Assembly: GCA_937943575.1 (NCBI GenBank)
Contig: CALEAV010000060.1
Coordinates: 1 to 38,654 of the forward strand
DNA length: 38,654 nucleotides
Direction of reading: 5' to 3'
Source of the DNA: an uncultured bacterium
Lineage (GTDB): Bacteria > Desulfobacterota > Desulfobaccia > Desulfobaccales > 0-14-0-80-60-11
The notes beneath the pieces were generated by a model. It was not told the origin of the DNA. It saw only the letters and a program-made list of their open reading frames with translations, and searched no databases. Below, in pieces: positions 16,342-24,227 of this stretch. Every line of letters starts with the position of its first letter. The stretch's first letter is position 1. The position numbers and the translations under genes were made by a program.

Positions 16342-18794
16342 GGCTCCTCCGCCGCAGTCTGCTCCAGGGCCGCCAGGCTGAAGCCCAGCTCCTGGCCCAG
16401 ACTCAGGAAGCGGGCCGTCCATTCCACCGCCTGGAGATCGCCGTCCCGGCCTTGGCGCTGCTTTTCCGGGTAGACCTTGCCGGCCAGGTCATAGTAGAGG
16501 TTCTGGACCCGCCACAGGTTCACCTCAAAGGGGAGCTCCCGCATCAGTCGCACCGCCTCCTCCAGGGCCTGACAGAGCTCGGCGTCGTCGGGGTGCTCAT
16601 GCCAATACCCCGCCAGGTGTTCCAGGGCCTGGCGGGCGGCGAACTCCAGACGATGGCCCTCCAGGGGCACCTGCAGCCGCCGGGCCTCCTCCATCAGGGC
16701 CCGGATGTTGTCCAGGTCCAGGGGGGCCTCCTGAAAGGCCCGGGTGAGCTGGTAATTCAATATGAGCTCGGCGGTGACCTGAAAAGGCCGGGGCAGGGGC
16801 ACCCCCAGCTCCCGGTGGAAGCGCATCAGGGGGACCTGGTGGGTGAAGACCCGGCTGTAGAGCTCCCAGACCTCGGCGAGACTCAGGGCCAGCACCTGAT
16901 CCAGGATCTTGCGCTGTTCATCCCGGAACAGCGACCGCAGAGAGTAGGTGGATTCGCCGAAATGCCGGTCGATGCGGCGGATGGTTTCCGGAAAATCCGC
17001 CGAGGAGAAGGCCGCGGTGATCTCCTCCACCAGGCGGCCATAGGCCTCCTCCCCCTGGAAGGCCCGGACCCCGCCACACAGGTTGTGGTCGCCGAAGTGC
17101 AGCACCGCGTAGCTCACCCGGAGGGCCTCCCGGGTGATCTCCGAGGTGACCTGGATGCGGCCCAGGGCGAGTTTGGCCTTGCCCACTTCGGAGACCCGGT
17201 GATCCTCCCGGGACACGGTATAGCAGAAAATGCGGTCCCGGGGCTGATAGTCCTCAAAGAGGGAGCTCACGGCATAATGGGCGCCCACTTTCAGGAGGTC
17301 CAGCATGGCCGGGCGCACGAATTTCTCATAGATGCGGCGGCCGTCCTGGTGTTCCGGCAGGTTGCTCTTGGCGGCGGCCAGGCGGGTGAGGAAGGCCTCC
17401 TCCAGGTCGTCCCCGAAGAGTTCCTGGGCCAGCTGCACCACCCGGCCGGCATACTTGAGGACCTGCACCGTCTCCAGGCCGGAGAGCTCGGCAAAGAACC
17501 AGCCGCAGCTGGTGTACATCAACAGGGCGTGGCGCTGCAGCTCCAGGAGTTTCAGGATGGTGTGCGTCTCCTCGGGGGAGAGCTCCCGGCGGGCGTGGGC
17601 CGCCAGAAACTCCGCCAGACTTTCCGGGCTGCGATCCAGGATGATCCGGATATAATCGTCGCGGGCCGCCCAGGGGTCATGGAGCAGAGGCGCCGCGGCC
17701 GCCTCAAAGCGGGGGGCCAGGGTGTCCCGCAGCCAATCCAGGGCCTCCCGCAAGGGCGTCCGCCAGTCCTGCCGCCAGTGGGGCGGGCCGCCGTTGGTGC
17801 AGCCGCAATCCCGCCACCAGCGCTCCACCCCGTGGCTGCAGCTCCAGGAGGTGTTCTCGATGATTTCCACCTCCCAGGTGGGGGGGTGGCGCTCCAGATA
17901 CTCCCCGTAGTTGGTGAGGCGCACCCCCTCCTGGGCCTCCAGGTAATCGAGGGCGTAGGCCAGGGCCATGTCCCCGTGGTGATGATGGTGGCCGTAGGTC
18001 TCCCCGTCGGTGGCGATGTGCACCAGTTGCGGCCAGGGGCGCTCTTCGGAGAAGGCCCCCAGCAGCCGGGCCGCCAGGTCCTCCCCCCGTTGCAGAAGGT
18101 TCTCGAAGGCCACTGCCTGGGAGATGGGGCCGTCGTAAAAAAAGAGGGCCAGACTCCGACCCGAGGGCAGGCGCACCCGGTAGGCCATGGTGGGGTCGAT
18201 GCGGCCGCCGCTGACGTCGCGCCAGCCCTCCTTCCCCGGCGGTCTCACCCGGGCCGCCTGGTGGGGGGCCAGGATGGTGAACCGCAGACCAAGCTCCGCC
18301 AGGATGTCCAGGGTCTCCAGATCCACCGCAGTCTCCGGCAGCCACAGGCCTTCGGGCCGGCGGCCGAAGCGGTGCTCAAAGTCCCGGATGCCCCAGATCA
18401 CCTGGGTGTACTTGTCCCGCCGGTGGGCCAAAGGAAGGATGATGTGGTTGTAAGCCTGGGCCAGAGCCGAACCGTGGCCGGAGAAGCGCTTGCGGCTGAG
18501 GCGGTCCGCCCTCAGGATGGCCTCATAAATCTCCGGGGCCTTGGCGGCCAGCCAGGCCAGCAGGGTAGGGCCGAAGTTGAAGCTGATGGAGGCATAGTTG
18601 TTGGGGAGACGGACAATCCGGCCGTCGCCGTCCAGGATGCGGGAGACGGTGTTGGGGGCGTAGCATTCCGCCGCCACCCGCTCATTCCAGTCGTGGTAGG
18701 GGAAGGCGGAATCCTCCAGCTCCAGGTCCTCCAGCCAGGGATTCTCCCGGGGCGGCTGGTAGAAATGCCCGTGGATGCAGATGTAGCGCTCCAT
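16338..18794 (-). CDS. GH57 glycoside hydrolase with DUF3536
   Basis: 818-residue GH57 family protein acting on alpha-glucans (alpha-amylase, glucanotransferase or branching-type; exact activity unknown). GH57 regions in order: HGHFYQPPRENPW (residues 8-20), SGHGSALAQAYNHIILP, GLWLPETAVD near 150 (Glu as likely nucleophile), and ATDGETYGHHHHHGDMALAYA near 262 (Asp as likely acid/base, in a natural five-His run). A second half (about 400-818) matches the DUF3536 extension. The ATG at 18794 shares one base with the treZ stop (TGATG), and the stop overlaps treY (ATGA). Its position between treZ and treY, with no treX debranching enzyme nearby, suggests it supplies or trims linear maltodextrins. 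That role is inference. Confidence 0.85.
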   Translation of the reverse strand: MERYICIHGHFYQPPRENPWLEDLELEDSAFPYHDWNERVAAECYAPNTVSRILDGDGRIVRLPNNYASISFNFGPTLLAWLAAKAPEIYEAILRADRLSRKRFSGHGSALAQAYNHIILPLAHRRDKYTQVIWGIRDFEHRFGRRPEGLWLPETAVDLETLDILAELGLRFTILAPHQAARVRPPGKEGWRDVSGGRIDPTMAYRVRLPSGRSLALFFYDGPISQAVAFENLLQRGEDLAARLLGAFSEERPWPQLVHIATDGETYGHHHHHGDMALAYALDYLEAQEGVRLTNYGEYLERHPPTWEVEIIENTSWSCSHGVERWWRDCGCTNGGPPHWRQDWRTPLREALDWLRDTLAPRFEAAAAPLLHDPWAARDDYIRIILDRSPESLAEFLAAHARRELSPEETHTILKLLELQRHALLMYTSCGWFFAELSGLETVQVLKYAGRVVQLAQELFGDDLEEAFLTRLAAAKSNLPEHQDGRRIYEKFVRPAMLDLLKVGAHYAVSSLFEDYQPRDRIFCYTVSREDHRVSEVGKAKLALGRIQVTSEITREALRVSYAVLHFGDHNLCGGVRAFQGEEAYGRLVEEITAAFSSADFPETIRRIDRHFGESTYSLRSLFRDEQRKILDQVLALSLAEVWELYSRVFTHQVPLMRFHRELGVPLPRPFQVTAELILNYQLTRAFQEAPLDLDNIRALMEEARRLQVPLEGHRLEFAARQALEHLAGYWHEHPDDAELCQALEEAVRLMRELPFEVNLWRVQNLYYDLAGKVYPEKQRQGRDGDLQAVEWTARFLSLGQELGFSLAALEQTAAEEP

Positions 18795-20638
18795 CAGCCC
18801 TCCTCCGCCAGATAGACCGCCAGGGAGTGGGGCCTGAGACTGAGGCGCACCCGGCCGTCGCTCCGGAGCTCCCCGGGGGCCTGGGGCCCCGGCCCGCCCC
18901 AGGATGTGGCGGCGGATTCCAGCCTGAGCCGCCACACCCCCTCCGGCCAGGGCAGAAAGAGATCCAGGGGCGTGTCGCCGAAATGAAAGGCCAGCACCGC
19001 CTGCGCCGTCTCGCCCCAAAGGTGCACCACCAGGAGCTTTTCCTTCTCAAAGCCCATAACCTCCCGGGGCCCCTCCTGGAGGCGCATTCCCTGCCGCAGT
19101 TCCTGCCTGAGCACCAGGAGCTCCCGATAAAACTCCCATAACCGGCAGTGCCCCTCCTCCTCCTTCAGGGCGTGGTTGAGCTTGGCGGCGGCAAAGGTGG
19201 CGGGCTCTCCCGGGTCGGGGAGCTCCCCGGCGGCCGCCAGGGCGGGGTGCTCCTCCCGGCGGCCCCGGCGCACCGCCTCCAGGAGCTCCGGATCCCCGTG
19301 GCTGACGAAATAGGGAAAGGGGGCGGTCTCGCCGTACTCCTCCCCCATGAACAGCAAAGGGGTGAAGGGGGAGAGGAGCACCACCCCGGCGGCCAGCTTC
19401 AGGGCCTCCCGGGAGACCAGGGCGCTCAGGCGCTCCCCTTGGGGGCGGTTGCCCACCTGGTCGTGGTTCTGGGAGAAGACCACCAGCCGCGGCGGGGCCA
19501 CCTGGGCCACGGAGCTGCCATGGCGGCGCTGGCGGTAGGGGGAATACTCCCCGGTATAGACAAAGCCCTCCCGCCAGGCCTTGGCCAGGTGCGCCAGGCG
19601 GCCGTAGTCCTGGTAGTAGCCCCCCCTCTCCCCGGTCAGCAGGGTGTGCAGGGCGTGGTGGAAGTCCTCGTTCCAGTGGGCGTCCAGGCCCATCCCCCCC
19701 AGCTCCGGGGGCTGAAGCAGGCGGGCGTCGTTGAGGTCGCTTTCCGCCATGAGGTGGAAATGCCGCCGCCAGCGCCGCCGGGCCTGGCGCACCGCCGCCG
19801 CCAGCTCCAGGAGGAAGGGCCGGGGGGTGAGGTCCACGATGGCATGCAGGGCGTCCAGCCGCAGGGCGTCCACATGGAACTCCTCCCCCCAAAAAAGGGC
19901 ATTTTCAATAAAGAAGCGGCGCACCTGGTCGCTCCCGGGGCCGTCAAAATTCATGGCCGGCCCCCAGGGGGTGCGGTAGCGCTCAGTGAAGTAAGGCCCA
20001 AAGGCCCAGAGGTAATTGCCTTCCGGCCCCAGATGGTTGTAAACCACATCCAGAATTACCGCCACACCCCGGGCATGGCAGGCGTTCACCAGGTGTTTCA
20101 AACCCTCCGGGCCGCCGTAGCTGTCCTGCACCGCAAAGGGATAGACCCCGTCGTAGCCCCAGTTGCGCTCCCCCGGGAACTGGGCCACCGGCATGAGCTC
20201 CAGGGCGGTGACCCCCAGCCGCTTCAGCCCGTCCAGGTGGGGGATGACGGCCTCGAAGGTGCCCTCCGGGGTGAAGGCGCCCACGTGGAGTTCATAAATG
20301 ACATAGTCCTCCAGGGGCAGGCCGCCCCAGTGGCCGTCCTCCCAGGGGAAGGCGGGGTCCGTGACCTCCGAGGGGCCGTGCACCCCCTCCGGCTGGCGGC
20401 GGGAGGCCGGGTCGGGGAACTCCCGCCCGCCGTCCAGCCGGTAAAAGTAGCGGGCGCCGGGCTCCACCCCCGCCAGCACCCCAGCGAAATACCCCTGCCT
20501 CTGGGGGGCCAGGGGCAGGAGCCGCTCCCGGGGGGCCAGCAGGTGCACCTCCACCCTTTGGGCCAAAGGGGCCCAGACCACAAAGCGGCTGCGCCCCTCC
20601 CCCAGATAGGTGGCCCCCAAACGTGACGCCGCGGTCAC
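18794..20638 (-). CDS. treZ: malto-oligosyltrehalose trehalohydrolase
   Basis: GH13 enzyme (614 residues) that releases trehalose from maltooligosyl trehalose. An N-terminal early-set beta domain (RFVVWAPLAQRVEVHLL) is followed by the catalytic barrel. Barrel landmarks are DVVYNHLGPEGNYL, the nucleophile Asp in VDALRLDALHAI (about 259), the acid Glu in LMAESDLND (about 298), and the transition-state Asp in SQNHDQVGN (about 393). The C-terminal beta domain ends in LAVYLAEEG. The start is GTG at 20638 with AAGGGGGAG just upstream; the ATG two bases earlier is followed by a stop. Only nine bases separate it from treT, and it shares one base with the GH57 start. Confidence 0.93.
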   Translation of the reverse strand: MTAASRLGATYLGEGRSRFVVWAPLAQRVEVHLLAPRERLLPLAPQRQGYFAGVLAGVEPGARYFYRLDGGREFPDPASRRQPEGVHGPSEVTDPAFPWEDGHWGGLPLEDYVIYELHVGAFTPEGTFEAVIPHLDGLKRLGVTALELMPVAQFPGERNWGYDGVYPFAVQDSYGGPEGLKHLVNACHARGVAVILDVVYNHLGPEGNYLWAFGPYFTERYRTPWGPAMNFDGPGSDQVRRFFIENALFWGEEFHVDALRLDALHAIVDLTPRPFLLELAAAVRQARRRWRRHFHLMAESDLNDARLLQPPELGGMGLDAHWNEDFHHALHTLLTGERGGYYQDYGRLAHLAKAWREGFVYTGEYSPYRQRRHGSSVAQVAPPRLVVFSQNHDQVGNRPQGERLSALVSREALKLAAGVVLLSPFTPLLFMGEEYGETAPFPYFVSHGDPELLEAVRRGRREEHPALAAAGELPDPGEPATFAAAKLNHALKEEEGHCRLWEFYRELLVLRQELRQGMRLQEGPREVMGFEKEKLLVVHLWGETAQAVLAFHFGDTPLDLFLPWPEGVWRLRLESAATSWGGPGPQAPGELRSDGRVRLSLRPHSLAVYLAEEG

Positions 20639-20647
20639 ATCTCCCCC

Positions 20648-21871
20648 TTACAGTTCGAGGGTGAGCCTGCCGGGGTTCTCCGCCAGGGTGAGCAGGGTGA
20701 GATAGTCCCGGATGTTGCGGGTGATGAGAAAATGCTGGCGGACGAACTCCCGGGCCAGCCGGCCCATGCGCTGGGCCATCTCCGGCCGGTGCAGGAGATA
20801 GCGGATGCGGAAGGCGCAGCCCTCCGGAGAGTGCACCAGGAAGCCGGTATGGTAGTCCCGGATCTGGAGGACGATGCCCCCCACGGCGCCGCCGATGACC
20901 GGCTTGCCCTTCCACATGGCCTCGGTGACGGTAAGGCCGAAGCCCTCCCGGGTGGACTTCTGCACGATGATGTCCGCCGCCCGCTGCAGGGCGTTCACCT
21001 CGTGGTGGGCGTCCGGCGGCAGAAGCAGCACCTGGATGTCCGGCTCCCCCGCCGCCGCCTCCATGACCTCGGCGAAGATGCGGGGCCCTTCCGGATCGTC
21101 GGTGGCCTCGCCCCCGGCCAGGATCAGCTTGCAAGGCACGTGCTTGCGCACCATGCGGAAGGCCTGGATGACCCCCACCGGATCCTTGAAGGAGTCGAAC
21201 CGGGAGACCTGCAGCACAATGGGCCGGTCCCGCTCGACCCCCAGGCGGTTCAGTACCCGGTCGATCTCCTCCTGGGTGAGTTCCCGGTTCTTTTCGCTCA
21301 GAGGATCGATGGAGGGCCGGATGAGGTATTGGGGGTGCGGGAGGTTCTGGGCGAACTGCGCCATGGAAAAGACCGAGGCGTCGTAGCTGCTGACGATCTC
21401 CCGCAGGTATTTCCAGACCTTGAGGTTGGGGCGGGAGACGTCCACGTGGCAGCGCCAGATCCAGTGGCGGGCCCGCGGCCGCATCACCTTGATGAGCCAG
21501 GCCGGCTGAGGGTCGTGGACCAGCACATAGTCCGCCTCCCACAAGAATTTGCGGGCGTTTTCCTCGTTCACCTCCTCATAGTGCCGGAGCTGCGTCGGGG
21601 AGAGGCGGACGTCATGCCCCTGCAGGGCGTTGTGGAAGGCCTTGGTGACCTCGAAGAAGGTGGGATCCCCCTGGATCACCTCCCAGAAGGTGTTGAGACC
21701 CATCTGGTTGAGGAGGGGCACCGCCCGGGAGAGAATCTCCGCCACCCCGCCGCCGGTGCGGGTGGAGTTGATGTGCACGAAGCGCCGCTCCCGCAGGCGC
21801 TCCGCCAGCCGCTGGAGCTGGCCGATGACCTCCGGGCCCACAATGGGGGCGTAATCATTCAGGGTAACCAC
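20648..21871 (-). CDS. treT: trehalose glycosyltransferring synthase (GT4)
   Basis: 407-residue GT4 glycosyltransferase of the TreT family, which makes trehalose reversibly from an NDP-glucose donor and glucose. Two Rossmann domains: the N-terminal one opens with INSTRTGGGVAEIL and holds WRCHVDVSRPN. The C-terminal one has VLQVSRFDSFKDP, LAGG, and the donor-binding EGFGLTVTEAMWKGKPVIGG (Glu-x7-Glu at about 309 and 317). The start is GTG at 21871 with GGGGGA nearby; the reading frame overlaps the end of the DUF5752 gene by 17 bases. Having TreT beside TreY/TreZ gives two independent entries to trehalose in one transcript. The main uncertainty is donor specificity. Confidence 0.88.
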   Translation of the reverse strand: MVTLNDYAPIVGPEVIGQLQRLAERLRERRFVHINSTRTGGGVAEILSRAVPLLNQMGLNTFWEVIQGDPTFFEVTKAFHNALQGHDVRLSPTQLRHYEEVNEENARKFLWEADYVLVHDPQPAWLIKVMRPRARHWIWRCHVDVSRPNLKVWKYLREIVSSYDASVFSMAQFAQNLPHPQYLIRPSIDPLSEKNRELTQEEIDRVLNRLGVERDRPIVLQVSRFDSFKDPVGVIQAFRMVRKHVPCKLILAGGEATDDPEGPRIFAEVMEAAAGEPDIQVLLLPPDAHHEVNALQRAADIIVQKSTREGFGLTVTEAMWKGKPVIGGAVGGIVLQIRDYHTGFLVHSPEGCAFRIRYLLHRPEMAQRMGRLAREFVRQHFLITRNIRDYLTLLTLAENPGRLTLEL

Positions 21872-22559
21872 AGATCTCCCCCAGATGTTCCAGGATCAAT
21901 TGCAGGAGGGTGTCCCGCACTTCCTTCAGGGTGTAAAAATACAAGTCGATCTCCCGGATGGCCTGCACCAGCTCCGGGAGCCCGAAGTTGTTCTCGATCC
22001 AGAAGGAGAAGTCATCCACCCGCCGGTGGCCGTGGCGGCGGCGGGCCTCAAAGAAGTGGTAGTAGACCGAGTCCAGGCCCACCTTTCCCAGGGCGTGGCA
22101 GAATTCCCTCAGGGTGGTGGCCGGGATTTCGGAGCGGATGACCACCATGGAGGCCATGCAGAAGTGAAACTCAAAGCCGGGCCGGGCCCAGGGCACACTG
22201 GGCAGGTCCCATAAGTAATCTTCCAGGATGTCCACCATGGCCTGGCGCACCTGCTCCAGATCGTCGTATTCCAGGGGGTCGAAAGAGCTGAGCTTCTCCG
22301 CCAGCTTGACGTCCTGCAGGGCGGTGGCGGCCCAGAGGGCAAAGTCGTTGGGGTATTCCACCACCGGCTGGGTGACCGCCAGGCGGGATTGCAGGAGGTG
22401 GTAATGGAGCACCTCGGTGTCCACCTCCTTGAGGGCCTGGAGGAGCTCCCTTAAGTTCACCGCCTTGCGCCCCAGGGGCATGGTCATGAGAAAGCATTCC
22501 CGGAACCAAAAAGGGTCCTTGGCCGGCAGGTCGTAATCAAAGGGGACGGCGCGTTCCAC
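21855..22559 (-). CDS. DUF5752 family protein
   Basis: 234-residue soluble protein of a family (DUF5752) known to me mainly as a neighbour of trehalose/glucosyl-transfer genes; no biochemical function is established. It is rich in aromatic and acidic residues and appears to hold two related helical halves. WFRECFLMTMPLGRKAVNLRELLQALKEVDTEVLHYHLLQ near the start parallels FHFCMASMVVIRSEIPATTLREFCHALGKVGLDSVYYHFFEARR in the second half (same R/T-L-R-E-x-x-x-A-L-x-x-V-x-x-x-x-x-Y-H pattern, each cited in parts of the protein about 110 residues apart). It overlaps treT by 17 bases, which argues for a fixed partner relationship. No catalytic motif or signal peptide is visible. Confidence 0.7.
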   Translation of the reverse strand: MERAVPFDYDLPAKDPFWFRECFLMTMPLGRKAVNLRELLQALKEVDTEVLHYHLLQSRLAVTQPVVEYPNDFALWAATALQDVKLAEKLSSFDPLEYDDLEQVRQAMVDILEDYLWDLPSVPWARPGFEFHFCMASMVVIRSEIPATTLREFCHALGKVGLDSVYYHFFEARRRHGHRRVDDFSFWIENNFGLPELVQAIREIDLYFYTLKEVRDTLLQLILEHLGEICGYPE

Positions 22560-22598
22560 AGGGCATCTCCCCGCGGCACCCCCGCCCGGCGGCGCCGC

Positions 22599-23105
22599 TT
22601 AGCGTTCTCTCAGGACATGGTCGGAAATCACCTGAAACAGCTCGCTCTGGCGGATGAGCCCCACCACCCGGGCCCCCTGCATCACCGGCAGGCGGGGCAG
22701 CTTCTCCCGGACCATGACCAGGAGCGCCCGGGCCACCGAGTCCTCGGCCCGCACCGTGGCGGTGATGGGGCTCATGACCTCGCTCACCGGGGTGTTGGCC
22801 TTCTCCTCCACCCAGGCGCCGGTCAGATCCCTTTCCAGGCGCCTGACCAGGCTCTCCCAGGCCTCTCCGGCAACCCCCGGCAGCGGTGGGGTGATGCCGG
22901 CGAGCAGGTCGCCCAGGGACAGGACGCCCACGAGCTGGTATTTTTCATCAAAAACCAAAACCGAGCGGGGCTCGAAGGTGCCCGGGAATTTGATGGCGGC
23001 CTCCCGGATGATGGCCATGGCCTGCTTCAGGGTGAACCAGAAGGGGACATGGGGGTAATCCTCCAGGGGAATCATCAGCTCCGCCACTTTTTTCTGCAAG
23101 GGCAT
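22599..23105 (-). CDS. CBS-domain pair protein
   Basis: 168-residue protein made almost entirely of two CBS domains, which usually bind adenosine nucleotides and report energy state. The first half has a long insert (PFWFTLKQAMAIIREAAIKF, then SVLVFDEKYQLVGVLSLGDLLAGI). The second is canonical (VSEVMSPITATVRAEDSVARALLVM, LPRLPVMQGARVVGLIRQSELF). The ATG at 23105 has GGGAGG six bases upstream; the frame is open 77 codons further but that part is low-complexity and crosses the promoter region. It is the first gene of the trehalose operon, 39 bases before the DUF5752 gene, so it may tie trehalose synthesis to adenylate levels. That link is inference. Confidence 0.82.
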   Translation of the reverse strand: MPLQKKVAELMIPLEDYPHVPFWFTLKQAMAIIREAAIKFPGTFEPRSVLVFDEKYQLVGVLSLGDLLAGITPPLPGVAGEAWESLVRRLERDLTGAWVEEKANTPVSEVMSPITATVRAEDSVARALLVMVREKLPRLPVMQGARVVGLIRQSELFQVISDHVLRER

Positions 23106-23208
23106 GGTGCCTCCCGGGGGGAGCGGCTGGGGGGCGGACGGTGGGCAGCCTCCGGACGCAGCCGGCTCCTGCATCACAGGCTGACGGAAAAATTCGCAAG
23201 GGTGATTT

Positions 23209-23214
23209 ATTATG
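23209..23214 (-). promoter_or_regulatory. candidate -10 region of the trehalose operon
   Basis: The minus strand reads CATAAT, continuing as AAAT, in an AT-rich island about 100 bases before the CBS gene. TTTTTTTCCCG lies upstream on the same strand. The -35 match is poor. Similarity to the element at 13362-13372 suggests a shared promoter type. Confidence 0.3.
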
Positions 23215-23424
23215 CTAACAAAACGGGAAAAAAATCCAGACTTTTCGGGGCGCCTCTGCGGCCGCCCCCAGGACGGCCCGCGGGCGGCCCCGCGCCCGCC
23301 CGGGGGCGCCCGGCTTGTCACCGGCCCCCGTCTCATTTATATTGAAAGAGTTGCGGAAAGATGGGGGAGGAAGGCCAAGGTCGTAAACCGCCTCCCCCCC
23401 GGCCGCAGGGAGTCCGAGGCGACG

Positions 23425-24150
23425 ATGATTGTCTTTCCGGCCATCGACATCAAAGGCGGGCGCTGCGTGCGCCTGAAGCAGGGGCGGGCGGATCAGGAGA
23501 CGGTCTACGGGGACGACCCGGCGGCTATGGGGGAGAAGTGGCAGGCAGCCGGAGCCGCCTGGCTCCACGTGGTGGACCTGGACGGCGCCTTCAGTTCCCG
23601 CCCCCAAAACCTGGAGGCCATCCGGCGGCTGCGCCGGGCGGTGAGCATCCCCATCCAGTTGGGGGGCGGCATCCGCACCCTGGAGGTGATGGAGGAGTAT
23701 TTCGCCCTGGGGATCGACCGCCTCATTTTGGGCACGGCGGTGCTCAAGGACCCGGAGCTCACGGCCCGGGCCCTGGACGCCTATCCCGGCCGCATCGCCG
23801 TGGGGCTGGACGCCCGGGACGGCCGCCTGGCGGTGGAGGGCTGGACCGAGACCACCGAGGCCACCGCCATTGCCGTGGCCCAGGCCCTGGCGCCCCTGAA
23901 ACCCGCCGCCCTCATCTACACCGACATCGCCCGGGACGGGGTGAAGACCGGCCCCAACCTGGCGGCCACTCGGGCCCTGGCAGAAGCCGTGGATCTGCCG
24001 GTCATCGCCTCCGGGGGGGTGAGCTCCCTCAGGGACATTCAGGACCTCAAGGCCCTGGAGCCTCTGGGCGTCATCGGCGTCATCACCGGCCGGGCCCTGT
24101 ATGACGGCCTCCTGGATCTGAAGGAGGCCATCCGCCTGGCCGCCGGCTGA
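23425..24150 (+). CDS. hisA: phosphoribosylformimino-5-aminoimidazole carboxamide ribotide isomerase
   Basis: Fourth step of histidine synthesis: the TIM-barrel isomerase converting ProFAR to PRFAR. The 241-residue protein opens with MIVFPAIDIKGGRCVRLKQG, where Asp8 is the general base. It has GGGIRTLE (phosphate loop of the first half), VGLDARDGRLAVEGW, the second catalytic Asp region YTDIARDGVKTGPN (from about 165), and a second phosphate loop ASGGVSSLRD. The frame is open 71 codons upstream, but the ATG at 23425 begins the conserved sequence. No other his gene is in the window, so it is detached from a his operon here. It is transcribed away from the trehalose operon. Confidence 0.94.
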   Translation: MIVFPAIDIKGGRCVRLKQGRADQETVYGDDPAAMGEKWQAAGAAWLHVVDLDGAFSSRPQNLEAIRRLRRAVSIPIQLGGGIRTLEVMEEYFALGIDRLILGTAVLKDPELTARALDAYPGRIAVGLDARDGRLAVEGWTETTEATAIAVAQALAPLKPAALIYTDIARDGVKTGPNLAATRALAEAVDLPVIASGGVSSLRDIQDLKALEPLGVIGVITGRALYDGLLDLKEAIRLAAG

Positions 24151-24227
24151 GCGGGGCGCGCCGACCTCGACAAAGGCCCGGGAGCACACCCCACGGGGTG
24201 CGGCCCGGGGTCTGACCATAACGGACA

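Noticed and set aside
16452-18815. A 787-codon open frame on the plus strand opposite the GH57 gene
   Set aside because: The minus-strand frame carries the GH57 motifs and overlaps its operon neighbours. The opposite frame has no recognisable motif.
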